A stretch of 64,000 nucleotides of DNA from Spongilla lacustris (lineage: Eukaryota > Porifera > Demospongiae > Spongillida > Spongillidae): the NCBI GenBank assembly GCA_949361645.1, contig OX442415.1:23355790-23419789 (forward strand), given 5' to 3'. A program made the position numbers and the translations under genes. This document shows positions 48,490-58,831 of the stretch, one piece after another. The first letter of the stretch is position 1, and each line of letters opens with the position of its first letter. The notes below the pieces were generated by a model, which was not told the DNA's origin, searched no databases, and saw only the letters and a list, made by a program, of their open reading frames with translations.

Positions 48490-49589
48490 CTAGTATCTGT
48501 CTGGTGGTCGTATGGCCGTTCCAGTCCGTGATCGAGTCATTATACGGTGAGGAGGGGAGGTGGTTTCTGTTTGCTGATAAATCTGATTTCTTTGATCTCC
48601 AGCCACCATTTTTTCTGCTTCTGTAGATGAAGGTAGAGTCCCCCCTTCTGGGTCTGGAACTGGTGGTACAGCTTTAAGATGATACCTGTTACGACGAATG
48701 GTACCCTTCTCAGTTTCTACAGTGTAAGAACGTGGTGCCTCCACTTGATGAGTTACAGTAGCCGGTGTTGGTATATCCCATCCATGACCCAAACTTTGGA
48801 CCCATCTGGAATATCAGGTAGGGGACGACATTTGTGACGCTGGTCATAGTGTCGCTTTTGCTCATCCTTATATTCCTTATCCTTCTTACGAAATCTTTCT
48901 ATGTATTGCCATGTAGGCTTCAATCGGTCTACCACTTGCGGCAAATTGGTCCGTAAGCACCTTCCCATAAGGAGCTCAGCCGGCGACAAGCCACACCAGG
49001 GCAATGGAGTAGACCGATATGTTAGCAGTGCCATATATGGATCAGTTGACTCTCTCAGCAAGTTCTTCATTGTTTGAACTGTCCTTTCAGCTTGCCCGTT
49101 ACTTTGTGCGAAATGTGGGCTGCTGGTTTCATGATAGAAATTATATTCAGCTGCAAATTTGGAGAAGTCTTCTGATGAATATTGTGGACCGTTATCACTC
49201 CTAACAGTTTGCGGAATCCCATATCTGGAGAATACAGCTTTCATGGCTTCAATTATACCCCTGGAGGTGGTAGATTTCAGCTTGATTACCTCAGGGTATC
49301 TTGAAAAGTAATCTACTATCAATAGATATGAGTCACTACCTAGGAAGAAAAGATCTGAGGCAACCCTTTGCGATGGGTAATCTGGAAGGGGAGTGGACAT
49401 TAATGGTTCGTGATATTGTTTTGATTTTTTTGCACACACATGGCAGTTTTCAATCAGATCACTAATGTGTTGCGAGATTCCTGGCCACCACACAGAGGAT
49501 TGGGCTCTGAGCCTGCACCTCTGAATTCCCTGATGACCGTTGTGGATCTTCTGCAAAGTTTCTCTTTGCAGCGCGTTAGGAACCACAAT
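48490..49589 (-). pseudogene. Ty3 integrase, broken
   Basis: Minus-strand frame from an in-frame TGA near 49587 to 48753, then shifted by one base to 48490. Zinc-binding HHCC is visible (HNGH, then CHVC). The catalytic core has Asp in RVASDLFFLG, Asp in VRSDNGPQYS and Glu in SNGQAERTVQTM. The C-terminal part holds the conserved LLMGRCLRTNLP region and, after the frameshift, a SYTVETEKGTIRRNRYHL motif typical of gypsy integrase tails. In intact relatives it inserts the cDNA into the genome. Confidence 0.9.
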
Positions 49590-51465
49590 TCATGTCCTAA
49601 AAAGCAACAAGTTGTTATGAACTGTTAGTTCCCCCTGAAGTTTCCAATACGGTTTTAAGACAGGGAGTATTTTATGCTTATCTGGCCATCCTTCTGTGCA
49701 ATATCTCATTATCTGAGAACACACAGCATCTTGTGCCTGGGCCTTGATGTATTTAGAAAGTTGATGGTGACTGGCAGGTAAGTGACTGACACAAGCTTCC
49801 ATCAGGTACTCAACTTCCTCCTCTTCTGGAGTAGTAGGGGTGTGTGTTAATGGTGCCCGTGATAATGCATCCGCGGTACATAGCAATTTGCCAGGGACGT
49901 GATTTATCACATAATCAAACCGAGCCAGCCTCATCCTGAAGCGGAGAATCCTTGGTAGTAAGTCACTGATCTGTTTAGTTCCCAACAATGGTACCAGTGG
50001 CTTATGATCAGTTTCTAATTGGACTTTCAATTTCTCACAGGCCCATGTTACTGCCAAGGCCTCTTTTTCTATTTGAGCATAACGTCGTTCGGTTTCTGAC
50101 ATAGACCTTGAGGCATAACTAACAGGTTTCCACACTTTCTCCTGAAGTAATACCGCTCCTAGGCCAAATGATGATGCATCAGCTGATACTTTAGTGGGCA
50201 ATGTAGGGTCATAAAATGCCAATACAGTAGGCTTGCATAGTTCCTTCTTTGTCTCCTCAAAGGCTTCTAACTGCGCTTTCTCCCATTGCCAGGCAGTATT
50301 TTTACCCAACAACTCTCGAAGTGGCTTTGTCAACTCAGACAGACCACAGGAAAATTTTCCCAATTGATTAGCCATACCAAGAAACTGCCTCAACTCAGAC
50401 ACATTTTGCGGTGGTTTCATATTCTTGATAGATGCATGCAGTTTTATTTGGGTCTGCATGGATGCCTTGTTCGTCGATAATATGGCCCAGAAAAAGGAGT
50501 CTGGATTTTTCAAACTCACACTTTTCTTCATTTAGTGTGACCCCTGCTGCCTCAAGTTTTTCCAATGCTAAGCCTAACATCATGTTCCTCTTTATTTTTC
50601 CCGAATAACAGAACATCATCCATCTGACACAAAACACCGTCTAGTCCTTCTAGTATCTGACTCATACGTTTTTGAAAATGTTCTGGAGCACTACAAATCC
50701 CAAACGGAAGTTTGTTAAAACAATATCGTCCATATGGGGTTACAAATGTGGTCAACAGTCGTGATTGTTCTGCCAGTGGAATCTGCCAGAAGCCACTGTT
50801 AGTATCCAGCTTGCTAAATACCTTTGCTCCAGCTAATTGTGCCAAGACATCGTCCACCTTAGGGAGCGGATGTACTTCCCGTTGAACATAGTTATTAAGT
50901 AGCTTGAAATCAATGCAGATATGGATGCCACCATTCTTTTTAGATGCCACAACCATCCCTGCACACCAAGGTGTGGGTACATCTACTTTAGAAATTACCC
51001 CCAAATCTACCATCTTTTCCAGTTCCTGTTTCACCTTGTCACGTAGAGGCAAGGGAACATGAAGTGCTGTAAACAGTGCAAATGGTTTTGCATCGGGCTG
51101 AAGTTTGATTTGATATGGTTCTCCAAGACTACCAAGACCCTGAAACAGAGAGGGAAACTGACCTGCCACTCCTGGTTTAGTTGACAGTGCATCCACTTTT
51201 GCCACTAATGCCAGTGCTATGACTGCAGGGAGACCTAATAGGTTTACCTTGAGATTTTTAACCACATAGACACTTTGCAGTGTAGTTTTGTTGCCATATG
51301 ACAACCTCCCTTTGAACTCTCCAACCACTTCCAATACACTGCTGGCCGGTCCATATAAGGTTTTCTTTGGTCTCGATAGTTTCAGTTTCCAGCCAGCTCT
51401 GCATGATTTGAATGATGCCTCCGATATAGCTGTTACCTCGGCCCCTGTATCAATTTTGAACTTCT
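49590..51465 (-). pseudogene. Ty3 protease, reverse transcriptase and RNase H, broken
   Basis: The protease has KIDTGAEVTAIS (active-site DTG, residues about 230-232 of the long frame that starts at 52138). RT follows, with WCAGMVVASKKNGGIHICID, SKLDTNSGFWQIPL, TPYGRYCFNKLPFGICSAPE and the catalytic QMDDVL box. Frameshifts after this box (about 50580) and again near 50460 split the thumb region. RNase H follows with Asp in VSADASSFGLGAVL, Glu in IEKEALAVTWACE, Asp in LETDHKPL and the closing NHVPGKLLCTADALSR. The catalytic residues remain readable; the frameshifts are what kill it. Confidence 0.9.
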
Positions 51466-52325
51466 GTGGAACACCACATACCTGCACTTGTACCATCCAT
51501 GGTCTTATTCCTTCTGCTTCCACCCCACCGAGAAACGCTGATTCCATCTTTACCTCTTCGTCTACATCTTCAGGTTGTATCTCAGCAACAGTTTTTGAGA
51601 GACATTGATTCTGAAAGGTACCTTTCCTGTCACATTTATGACACACTGTATCCTTTGCTGGACATGCGTGATACGGATGCTGCCCTTTACCACACCGAAT
51701 GCACTTTTTTCTGTTCCTTTCAGGATGATTACTTGCTATTTGATGTGGTTTCTTCTGTGTAAACGCTCCATCAAGTGCCATCTTTTCTCCAACTTGAAGG
51801 ACTTCTGCTTGGTCATGTATTGCTTCACGTTGCCTAATTATAATCTTGGCCTTCTCCAGCGTTAGGTCTTGATCCAACTGAAGCTTTTCTGACATCATTT
51901 TATCTCTGATTCCCACTACCAGTCTATCCCTCAACATTTCCTCTGTCATCGTCCCGTAATCACAATGCTCGACAAGGGAATACAATTCAGTAATATACTT
52001 CTCGGCAGTCTCCCCGTCGAGCTGGTTTCTGCGGTTGAATCTTGCGCGTTCAAATATAACGTTCCTTCTCACCTGGAAGTGTTTATCCAGTTTCCGCATG
52101 ACTTCCTCATTCCTCTTTTTCCTTTTTCTTGACCCCAACCGAAGTCAGCACCATTTCGGCTTCTCCTCCCATACAATACATTAGCATGGATACCTGTTTA
52201 GCGCCACTCTCGGAGTCAAGCCCTGACGCCACCCGGAATTGTTCAAAGCGTCTCTTCCAACAACTCCAGACGTCCGGACGGGCAAAATTAAACGGTTCTG
52301 ATGGGTTTAATGTAACTTTCGACAT
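51466..52325 (-). pseudogene. Ty3 gag, broken
   Basis: Starts at minus-strand ATG 52325 just inside the primer site. A 72-residue N-terminal part is followed by a frameshift in an A/G-rich stretch near 52110-52140 and continues in the frame starting at 52138. Words such as VRRNVIFERARFNRR and ELYSLVEHCDYG are typical of this gag type. Two zinc knuckles follow: the first is intact (C-x2-C-x4-H-x4-C, residues 146-159 of the second frame); the second (166-179) has lost its His. Gag forms the particle that packages the RNA. Confidence 0.85.
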
Positions 52326-52329
52326 ACTA

Positions 52330-52344
52330 GCACCGCTGCCACCA
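52330..52344 (-). promoter_or_regulatory. Ty3 primer binding site
   Basis: On the minus strand TGGTGGCAGCGGTGC begins directly after the 5' LTR and begins with TGG as expected for tRNA priming. Which tRNA is used is not determined. Confidence 0.7.
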
Positions 52345-52477
52345 TGTGATAACTCTAGCTACCAAAAACTTAAAAGGAATGAATCTGTACTCCAACAGAC
52401 GCATGCACACACATCATCCGCGCATGCGCGTACATACATGCATACATACATGTAGATAAATAACAGTTCATGCTACA
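52345..52477 (-). repeat. Ty3 element 5' LTR
   Basis: 133 bp; differs from the 3' LTR by small indels around TACCAAAAA and the CATA stretch. Confidence 0.9.
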
Positions 52478-52606
52478 AATGGAACTTGGCAGAGGGGATG
52501 GAAATATTCCAAAAAGAATTGGATGCAAGCGAAAGAGCAGCAGTAAGCACTACGACTACCTTTCAAGGATAGATACCCATGAAGGATGTACCAACAGCAT
52601 CCTCTC

Positions 52607-53403
52607 TAGGGTCAACTATCGGTAAGGTTTTGAGCTTATCGGTAATTATCAGTAAGTAAACACCTATTATCGAATATTTACTGAAATTACTCTACGCCTA
52701 TCGATAAAATACTTACCGATAGGCTTTCTTACTGAACGGTAATGATCCGCTAAGGAATATAGGCGTATCCAAAGGGTATCTGTTGGCATATTAGTATCAT
52801 TTGGCATCCTTGGTCCAACTACCCATTTAATTTTGTACTGTGGTTGGCCTTCGATGGCCAATAATCTCCTTCGGAATAACCTGATATTTTACAAGGAAGC
52901 TGCAATGGCAACTTGATCATATGGACCCTAGGTTTTTGTGATGACGAAGCGTTTTAGCCTGTGGTGTTTCTTATCTAGTAGCTTTATTTTTATACATGTA
53001 AGTTAAAAACGTCAAGTTTCTATAATTGTACACCAGTACCAGCGGACCGTGTATTGATTTATATATCAGTTACGTGTGTCCGCAAATGCACAGTTCGTTG
53101 CTCTGACATCACAGTGCTAGAAACAACTTCTATTCAAACATGTACTCATGTTGTAGTGCGAAAATTCCCTCTAGTAATTATTCATAACTAATTCGGTTAA
53201 TTTTGACCACATGTTGTCGTGAATAATTGTTTGGAAGGCTATAGTACTAAAAATAAATAAGAACGCCGAGTGTTACCGATAATATCGGTTACAAGTTACC
53301 TCTTACTGATAAGTAATGAATAAGAAAAGTGTCTTACCGATTGCTTAATGGTATCGGATAACCGGTAAGCGGTAAGGACAAAACTTATCGATAGTTGACC
53401 CTA
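52607..53403. mobile_element. Non-autonomous hAT-like element in BEL/Pao
   Basis: Termini TAGGGTCAACTATCG (52607) and CGATAGTTGACCCTA (ending 53403) are inverse complements. The 8 bases outside, ATCCTCTC and ATCTTCAC, match at 6 of 8 positions, consistent with an old 8-bp hAT duplication. Inside, ATCGGTAA/TTACCGAT words recur near both ends as sub-terminal repeats. No transposase is seen. Confidence 0.75.
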
Positions 53404-53439
53404 ATCTTCACTACTGACTGGAGATTCTACCATCAACTG

Positions 53440-54375
53440 CTGTTTTTGTGGACAGCCGTCTATGCTTCCTCTGCTTGCGGAAACATCATTTGAGCAAAAA
53501 CTGTCGATCCTCCATGAGATGCTCCAACTGTCAAGGAAGACCCATATAACTATCTGCAGGGTGCAGCACAACAGATACAACCCACAAGAACTCCATGTAA
53601 TCAGACAACCAAAAGGGGTGAAACTGCTGTTGTATCTATGTACGTCAATGCTAAAGCCTCAGTGCTCCTGCAGACAGCAAGGGTATTAGTCTACAACCCA
53701 GATAGAGCCAAGCCAGTCATGGTAACCAGAGCAATACTGGACAGTGGAAGTCAGCGTTCATATATATCCATCCCACAAGTTGAGGGAAGCACTTCCATAG
53801 AAAACAGAGCAGAAAGAAACTTTGCTTATAAAGACCTTTGACTCCGAGACAGAGAAAATGCAGACATGTGATGTGGTCAACGTTACAATGAAGCTCAAGG
53901 ATGGAAAGGAAAACACTGTGGTTCTACTGGAAGTGCCTATGATATATGAACCATTGACAGGACATCATGTCACATACACTGCTGAGCAGTACTCTTATCT
54001 CTCAGGACTTGAAGTGGCTGACCCTACTCAACCTGACGATCATATTCTTGAGATCAACATACTTCTAGGTGCTGATCTATACTGGAGTTTTGTAGCAAAC
54101 AAAATCAAAAGGAGTGCTGGTAATGGCCCTACAGCTTTGCTTGTGAAGTTTGAGTGGATACTGTCTGGACCTATTTCTGGATCACATAGTGAAATATCTT
54201 CAGCCAGCAGTCTCCTGGTTACTCACACTTTGAATGCAGCTGTGTCCACGAGGATTGAAGGGAGTAAGCTTAAAAAACAAGTGACGTTGTTTTGGGAAGT
54301 TGAGACACTAGGAGTCAAGGATATGAAGAGCCTTCACCTTATGAGAATTTTCTTGAAATTGTGCACTTTAATTTA
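53440..54375 (+). pseudogene. BEL/Pao protease region (DUF1758) and start of RT, broken
   Basis: A degraded Cys-containing knuckle region precedes LLQTARVLVYNP and AILDSGSQRSYIS, the DSG aspartic protease motif typical of BEL/Pao. A frameshift at about 53820 leads into the second half of DUF1758, with INILLGADLYWSFVANKI, LLVKFEWILSGPISG and then LFWEVETLGV, the start of the Pao RT region. The frame breaks again near 54320 before the inserted TIR element at 54376. Confidence 0.85.
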
Positions 54376-55322
54376 CTTTAATCTGCGTGAAACGATCCTG
54401 AATTCAGGATCGGTAAAATCCTGAATTCAGGATGGTGAGTTCTGCCGTTTATAACAACCATTACAGTGAAAATTAAAATCATTAAAACATAAAAGCTGTT
54501 TGTTTCAACAATGGTGCACACATTCTATAGCATGTAATAATTTTTATCATCTAGAATGCTGCCCAAACTTCAAGGATGCATAAGCACGTTCGTTGCTCCC
54601 GCGTATATAAATTAAATGATTAGCAATTTATAATTTGTAATGCTTATAAAGAGCATTGAACATATCAATTTTACTCCTTTTCACTACTTATTGGTGGTAG
54701 CACCTCCAGACTCTTGGTAGAAGTTGTATTTTTGTCAAACTTGTACACAAAATAATATAAAAGGGTAATTTGTTATCACTGTCCGAGCATCCGCCCCTTC
54801 CTTTTATGTCCCAACAGTACTGGTGACAGCATTTCTACCAATGCCAGGCATTTCTGCATCGCTCTCAACGACAGAAATGCTTTTTTACAGCGGCTAACCA
54901 TCGTACCACTCGCTCTGACTCGCTTCGCTTAGTCCGCCTTGAGTTAATTGGATGCTCGTACCTGCTGTGTCCCATATTCTTGAATTTGCTTTTATGGCTC
55001 TCCTTACTGATCTTTGTAACAGTTTCTATCTTGAAAGTAAGCTTCCTGCTCTTTCCTCAACCTTATACCCGACTTTGATGGTAACCGCGGCACTATTTGC
55101 GAACGAAAAAGTAAACTAAGCCTAAACATTGTTTTTTCAAAAAGAAGTAAAGATTTGAATGACTAAAATGGATAGCGCTGTTTAGATGAAAGCCTACAGA
55201 AGCTAAATATTAAAAAAAAAATCAGCATTACCGTTCGAATTTATGTCAATACGAGCGGCATAAAGTCATCCTTAATTCAGGATTTCCATCCTGAATTAAG
55301 GATGAAAATATATAGATTAAAG
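54376..55322. mobile_element. TIR element with repeated sub-terminal ATCCTGAATTCAGGAT
   Basis: CTTTAATCTG at the left and GATTAAAG at the right are the approximate ends. Near each end a word of type ATCCTGAATTCAGGAT (left) or ATCCTTAATTCAGGAT (right) occurs twice; the word is itself palindromic. BEL/Pao coding resumes directly on the right with ENRYEVRLPW. It is about 0.95 kb with no readable protein. Exact ends and class are uncertain. Confidence 0.65.
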
Positions 55323-56157
55323 GAGAACAGGTATGAAGTTCGCTTGCCATGGATAGAAGCATGTTTTCTGCAATCTGACAACCTACAGTTGTGTCACAAA
55401 AGGCTACTTGGACTGTTGAAGCGTTTACGGAATGACCCACTTCACAAGACTTCTTCGGATCACAGCTTGGGTAATGAAGAATTCTGAAGTTAAGGGGAGA
55501 ACCAAGTGTGATCAACAGTTTAGATATCAACAGAGCTGAAGTACACTGGATTACAGCAGGCACTTGTAAAGCAGTTCAACAATTGGCATCGGCAGTTTGA
55601 CTTGTTTAAGGATGAGCAAGGACTCTGGAGATGCAGAGGAAGATTGGGAAAGATTGGGAAAGGCTGATATTCATGAGAATACAAGACATCCAGTTCTGCT
55701 GTATGGAAAGCACTATCTCACATTATTTGTGCAGAAAGAGTGTTTCATGGTGGTGTCCTGGACAACTTCTGGAGACGATGGCGGATGGAGTATTTGCTAG
55801 AGCTGAGGGAATCTCATCGTTATGCAAACACAAGAGTAGCTCAGAACAAGGAGATCGCAGTTGTAGATATTGTTTTGGTGTTTGAGTCTAGCCTCCCAAG
55901 AACATTCTGGCAACTTGCGAAAGTTGAGAAGTAATTAGTCGAGCTTTCATTCGGGTGAAAAGCCAAAATAGTTCTACTATCTGGAAGAGGCCAATACAGC
56001 ACGTGTATTATTTGGAATCTTATCAACTCGAAGACGAGGATAAGAATGAAATTGCTGAATTAGAACAGCCTCAACCTGCTCACACACGTCCAAGAAGAAT
56101 AGCAGCTGAAGTTGCAAAAAAGAAGATTGAGCTACTAATGGAAGATTCTGAAAACTA
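55323..56157 (+). pseudogene. BEL/Pao pol remnants: RT entry, integrase zinc region, DUF5641
   Basis: ENRYEVRLPW with KRLLGLLKRLRNDP is the entry to the Pao RT domain. The RT body is missing; then comes a HPVLLYGKHYLTLFVQKE-like stretch (integrase zinc region) in another frame. The integrase core is missing as well; then FWRRWRMEYLLELRESH with DIVLVFESSLPRTFW is DUF5641, the BEL/Pao integrase tail. A final acidic/basic tail with RPRRIAAEVAKKK ends at TAA 56155-56157, about 40 bases before the purine tract. At least two internal deletions therefore lie within pol. Confidence 0.8.
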
Positions 56158-56199
56158 AATTAGGCTACAATTAGAAGTTGACTGGCTCTACCAGTCAAC

Positions 56200-56208
56200 A
56201 GGAGAGGA
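56200..56208 (+). promoter_or_regulatory. BEL/Pao polypurine tract
   Basis: AGGAGAGGA directly before the right LTR. Confidence 0.65.
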
Positions 56209-56333
56209 TGTCATTTATTTTGATAACTATTAATATACGTGTGATGCGTGTTATTATTAAGTTTTTGAGTGATTTCGAGATATTGGGTGTGTGTTCTAGA
56301 GAGCCAATCAGGTCCAGTATTGAAACTTTCACA
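56209..56333 (+). repeat. BEL/Pao right LTR (uninterrupted)
   Basis: 125 bp starting TGTCATTTATTTTGATAAC and ending TTTCACA; aligns with 45140-45212 plus 47165-47227 when the inserted TIR element is ignored. Confidence 0.85.
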
Positions 56334-56341
56334 ATCACTAA

Positions 56342-56548
56342 CTTACAGGGATTTACCGCTCCCACCCCTTATCCACCCCCTGGTTTGCCCCTAATTTGAC
56401 AAACCCACCCCCTGGTTTACAAATGCCATGTCAAAATAAAATTGCATGGCATGACTTTTAATTTTGCGCACCCCCACCCACCCCCTATATTTATATATAT
56501 ATTCCATAACCCACCCCCGTTGCAAACTTGGCGGTAAATCCCTGTAAG
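56342..56548. mobile_element. 207-bp MITE
   Basis: CTTACAGGGATTTACCGC at the left and GCGGTAAATCCCTGTAAG near the right end are inverse complements. The inside carries ACCCACCCCC-type repeats and a TATATATA stretch, noncoding. It lies nine bases right of the BEL/Pao LTR. Confidence 0.85.
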
Positions 56549-56559
56549 ACTTACTATCA

Positions 56560-57140
56560 CTAACACTCACTGAAACCACCTCCCATCATCAAACACTTGA
56601 CTCACACCTTCAACATCTTCCACTTATATGTACAAAAACTGTGCACATCCCGAAGGTGACACACCACCTACAATCACAAGCACTCAGTCTACATCAAATC
56701 CTATTACCCCCATCCCATACAAATGTACATACATCAAATCACCAGTGTTCCTACATCACCACTGTACCTTTCCTCACTCACCATCAACACTGTACCCTTC
56801 CTGACCCACCATCACCACTGTACCCTCCCCCTTTCACCATCATCCCTCCACCCACCCTCATCACAACTGTATGCCTCCACCTACCCTCACTCATCCTCTT
56901 TCATCACTGTATACCCTCCACCCACCCACCATCACACATACCATCATTACTGTTACCCACCACTATACCTCCACTATTACCCCTCCATCACCCAATCACC
57001 ACCGTGTTCTACATCACAATTCACCCTCTCCCCACTCACCATCACCCCCACTCTTCATCAATCACCACAGTACCCCTCCATCCACCCGACCATCCAACTG
57101 TACCCTCAATCAACAACTCCCACATCTACATTCACCTATA
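56560..57140. repeat. Pyrimidine/CA-rich low-complexity repeat
   Basis: Degenerate CACCATCACCACTGTACCCTCC-type units on the plus strand. The Pro/His/Thr-rich frames are artefacts. Probably the right continuation of the CA-rich block at 44370-44990, split by the BEL/Pao insertion. Confidence 0.75.
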
Positions 57141-57797
57141 GCGCACAACACAAACTATACTCAAACAAGCTGCAACACGCTAAACGCATGAAACAGTCCA
57201 CCCCTCCACCAAAAGTAATTGAAGGTGTGTGGGATATATACGAAGCTTTTCTGAGCAAACGTACTTTGAAATGCTGCCCGGTAAAGCTTTATTAGTGGCC
57301 TTCAAAATTAATATGTGAATTGGTCAAAAATAAGCTGCTCCTACAGATAGAGGCGTAATAGGCCTATTAAATTACTTTAGTAGGACTCACAGGAGCGAAC
57401 TCACTGCAAATTTAATAGGTCAGCTGCTGTTAATCATACTTCGAACTCTAGCTTAAGACAAGCACACTTTTTAAAAAAGAATAGAACTCTTACTTTGAAT
57501 CTAGACGGAAAATACGAACGTTCGTGTCTTTGCTGAATTGGAGCCGATTTCTACACAAAGTAGCACAAAAGTAGGGATTAATTGCAACAAATTAAAGCGC
57601 AGGTCTGAAAATATTCAGGAGACACTGTACTAATGATAGAAAGAAACTTGTCACTACAAATTTTGCTTCGTTCTGCTTTTGTTAGCATCTTAAAGTTCGT
57701 ATTTCCTCTTTACGCAACTACGAAAATAATGCATGTTTTGGTATTTACACGAGCGGACGACTGAACCCATGTGTATGAAGTATTCTATTCACTCCAG
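57141..57797. other. Noncoding, probably intron of the ankyrin gene
   Basis: AT-rich sequence with stops in all frames; nothing else supported. Confidence 0.4.
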
Positions 57798-57899
57798 GAT
57801 GGTTATACTCCATTACATCTTGCTGCAATAGGAGGTCATACTGCTTATGTGGAACATCTCCTTTCCACTCCTGGTATTGATGTGAACATTAAGGCATTG
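57798..57899 (+). CDS. Ankyrin-repeat exon of a host gene
   Basis: An exon of exactly 102 nt (34 codons) lies between an acceptor (TTCTATTCACTCCAG) and a donor (GTGAGT) and is phase 0 at both ends. It encodes one ankyrin repeat, with the family words GYTPLHLAA, GGHTAYVEHLL and PGIDVNIK. Ankyrin repeats are two-helix modules that bind other proteins. One-repeat, phase-0 exons of this kind build long repeat proteins by exon duplication. Neighbouring exons are not recognisable within the window: the left side is low-complexity and transposon sequence and the right side is a foldback and a Polinton. The gene is thus either split by long introns or broken. Confidence 0.8.
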
Positions 57900-58226
57900 G
57901 TGAGTTAGTTCATTCTATAATACACTGTAGATATATAAGAATGAGAGGGACTATATGTATGTCAAGACTGTACATTTTGGTACCTGCTCCTTGAATAAAG
58001 ACATTGATTTTAAATGTTGTTCCCAAAATCTATCCCAGCCATGTAAACTTTATTAAAAATTCCGTTTTCGGACAGAAAGACTGATGTACCAAAACATGAT
58101 GCATATGTCATTACAGTGATGACAAGTTTTGTGGATAATTCAATATCGGGAATTGATGTCATACTAACACATTTTCTTTCACTAGTTTCCACAAAAATTT
58201 CGTTTCGCATATATACATGTATATAT
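57900..58226. other. Noncoding, intron or intergenic
   Basis: No gene or repeat supported, apart from the TA-rich tract adjoining the foldback terminus at 58227. Confidence 0.35.
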
Positions 58227-58403
58227 GGGACAGTATCCGCGAAAATTTCGTACGTTTTATAACATTATAAAACAATATAGTGTTATAACGTTTGAATTGC
58301 TATATCTTTCGAAGGGTAAGTGTTATTGACATTCTATTTTCAGCACTTCATACTACACCATTTCTCTATGACAAAATACATTTTGGAGTCTTGCAGTTGC
58401 TCC
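58227..58403. mobile_element. Left tip of another foldback arm, cut by the Polinton
   Basis: Starts GGGACAGTATCCGCGAAAAT after a TA-rich stretch. It continues with family arm words GAATTGCTATATCTTTCGAA, CACTTCATACTACACC, TTTGGAGTCTTGCA and TTGCTCC. At 58403 homology stops in the middle of the TTGCTCCGTG word and the Polinton terminus begins. Confidence 0.85.
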
Positions 58404-58416
58404 AGTAGTAGGTAAA

Positions 58417-58551
58417 ATGGGGGTATGGATCCAGTTTATGATAGGAGGCATATTATTATCTGCTTTCGTTACCATATATGCAATATTTCGATATGGCTGG
58501 AGGGCATATCGTAATGAGCTAAGCCCTCTACCTATGGAAAAACGAAGGTAG
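58417..58551 (+). CDS. Small membrane protein at the Polinton left end (44 aa)
   Basis: An ATG 14 bases inside the terminus opens a 44-codon frame ending at TAG 58549. Residues about 4-26 (hydrophobic, with IGGILLSAFVTIYAIF) form one good transmembrane helix, followed by a basic/aromatic tail (RYGWRAYR) and a KRR end. The positive-inside rule would place the C-terminus in the cytoplasm. Small single-pass proteins of unknown role are common in Polintons and adintoviruses. It overlaps where the terminal inverted repeat should be, so either the repeat is short, or the frame lies within it and a second copy would exist at the other end. No homology claim is made. Confidence 0.45.
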   Translation: MGVWIQFMIGGILLSAFVTIYAIFRYGWRAYRNELSPLPMEKRR

Positions 58552-58796
58552 AGATGTTAGCCGAAGTTATTCGAGTTAAGGCATTCTTCAGACCATGCGC
58601 GTAGAGGGTTTATTGTAGCGTAAGAAGGTCTGTTTAGGTAGATGGCCCTCCCGGCCCTAGGGAAGCGTGAAAAGGTCCTGAAGACCATAGGTGCTGGAAT
58701 AGGGGGTTAGCTGCTATCAGTGAATGTGGGTGTAATATGGGATGGTAGCACCGCGATCGGGCGGGTACCGAAAATATGTGATAAAGTGTCTTGCTT

Positions 58797-58831
58797 GCCC
58801 GTCCGGCGAGGACAGCCCGTCCGGCAAGGAC
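58797..58831 (-). terminator. GC-rich motif, two copies, directly after the integrase stop
   Basis: On the minus strand, the stop codon TAA (58834-58832) is followed at once by GTCCTTGCCGGACGGGC and then TGTCCTCGCCGGACGGGC. Each contains GTCC-(5)-GGAC, a small potential hairpin. A third copy follows the next upstream gene (59860-59877). This is a candidate 3'-end processing or termination element; the role is inferred from position. Confidence 0.5.

Larger units (their letters stand above)
48348..52477 (-). mobile_element. Ty3/gypsy LTR retrotransposon, complete but dead (4.13 kb)
   Basis: LTRs at 48348-48473 (126 bp) and 52345-52477 (133 bp) start TGTGATAACTCT and end GTTCATGCTACA on the plus strand. 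The 5-bp duplication AATGG flanks both ends (48343-48347, 52478-52482). On the minus strand a primer site follows the 5' LTR and a purine tract precedes the 3' LTR. Coding order gag, protease, RT, RNase H, integrase is that of Ty3/gypsy, closest in motif style to K02A2.6-like elements. Frameshifts near 52125, 50580, 50460 and 48785 and an in-frame TGA near 49587 inactivate it. It lies antisense within the BEL/Pao gag. LTRs differ by small indels and a few substitutions, so it is not very recent. Confidence 0.95.
45140..56333 (+). mobile_element. BEL/Pao LTR retroelement, degraded, with five nested insertions
   Basis: The left LTR begins TGTCATTTATTGTGATATACG at 45140; the right LTR begins TGTCATTTATTTTGATAAC at 56209 and ends CTTTCACA at 56333 (125 bp). 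The left LTR is split by a TIR element and ends CTTTCTCA at 47227. It is followed at once by a primer binding site (TGGTCCTTCGAGCTGGG) and a purine tract lies before the right LTR (AGGAGAGGA). The flanks ATCCC and ATCAC may be a mutated 5-bp target duplication. Internal coding has DUF1759 gag, DUF1758 protease, a remnant of RT, a remnant of integrase and a DUF5641 tail, the BEL/Pao order. Most of RT, RNase H and the integrase core are deleted. Confidence 0.85.

Noticed and set aside
56641..57295. Pro/His/Thr-rich frames
   Set aside because: C-rich low-complexity repeat.
58642..58710. 22-codon plus frame in the Polinton (MALPALGKREKVLKTIGAG)
   Set aside because: Too short to separate from chance; amphipathic look noted, but there is no supporting signal.
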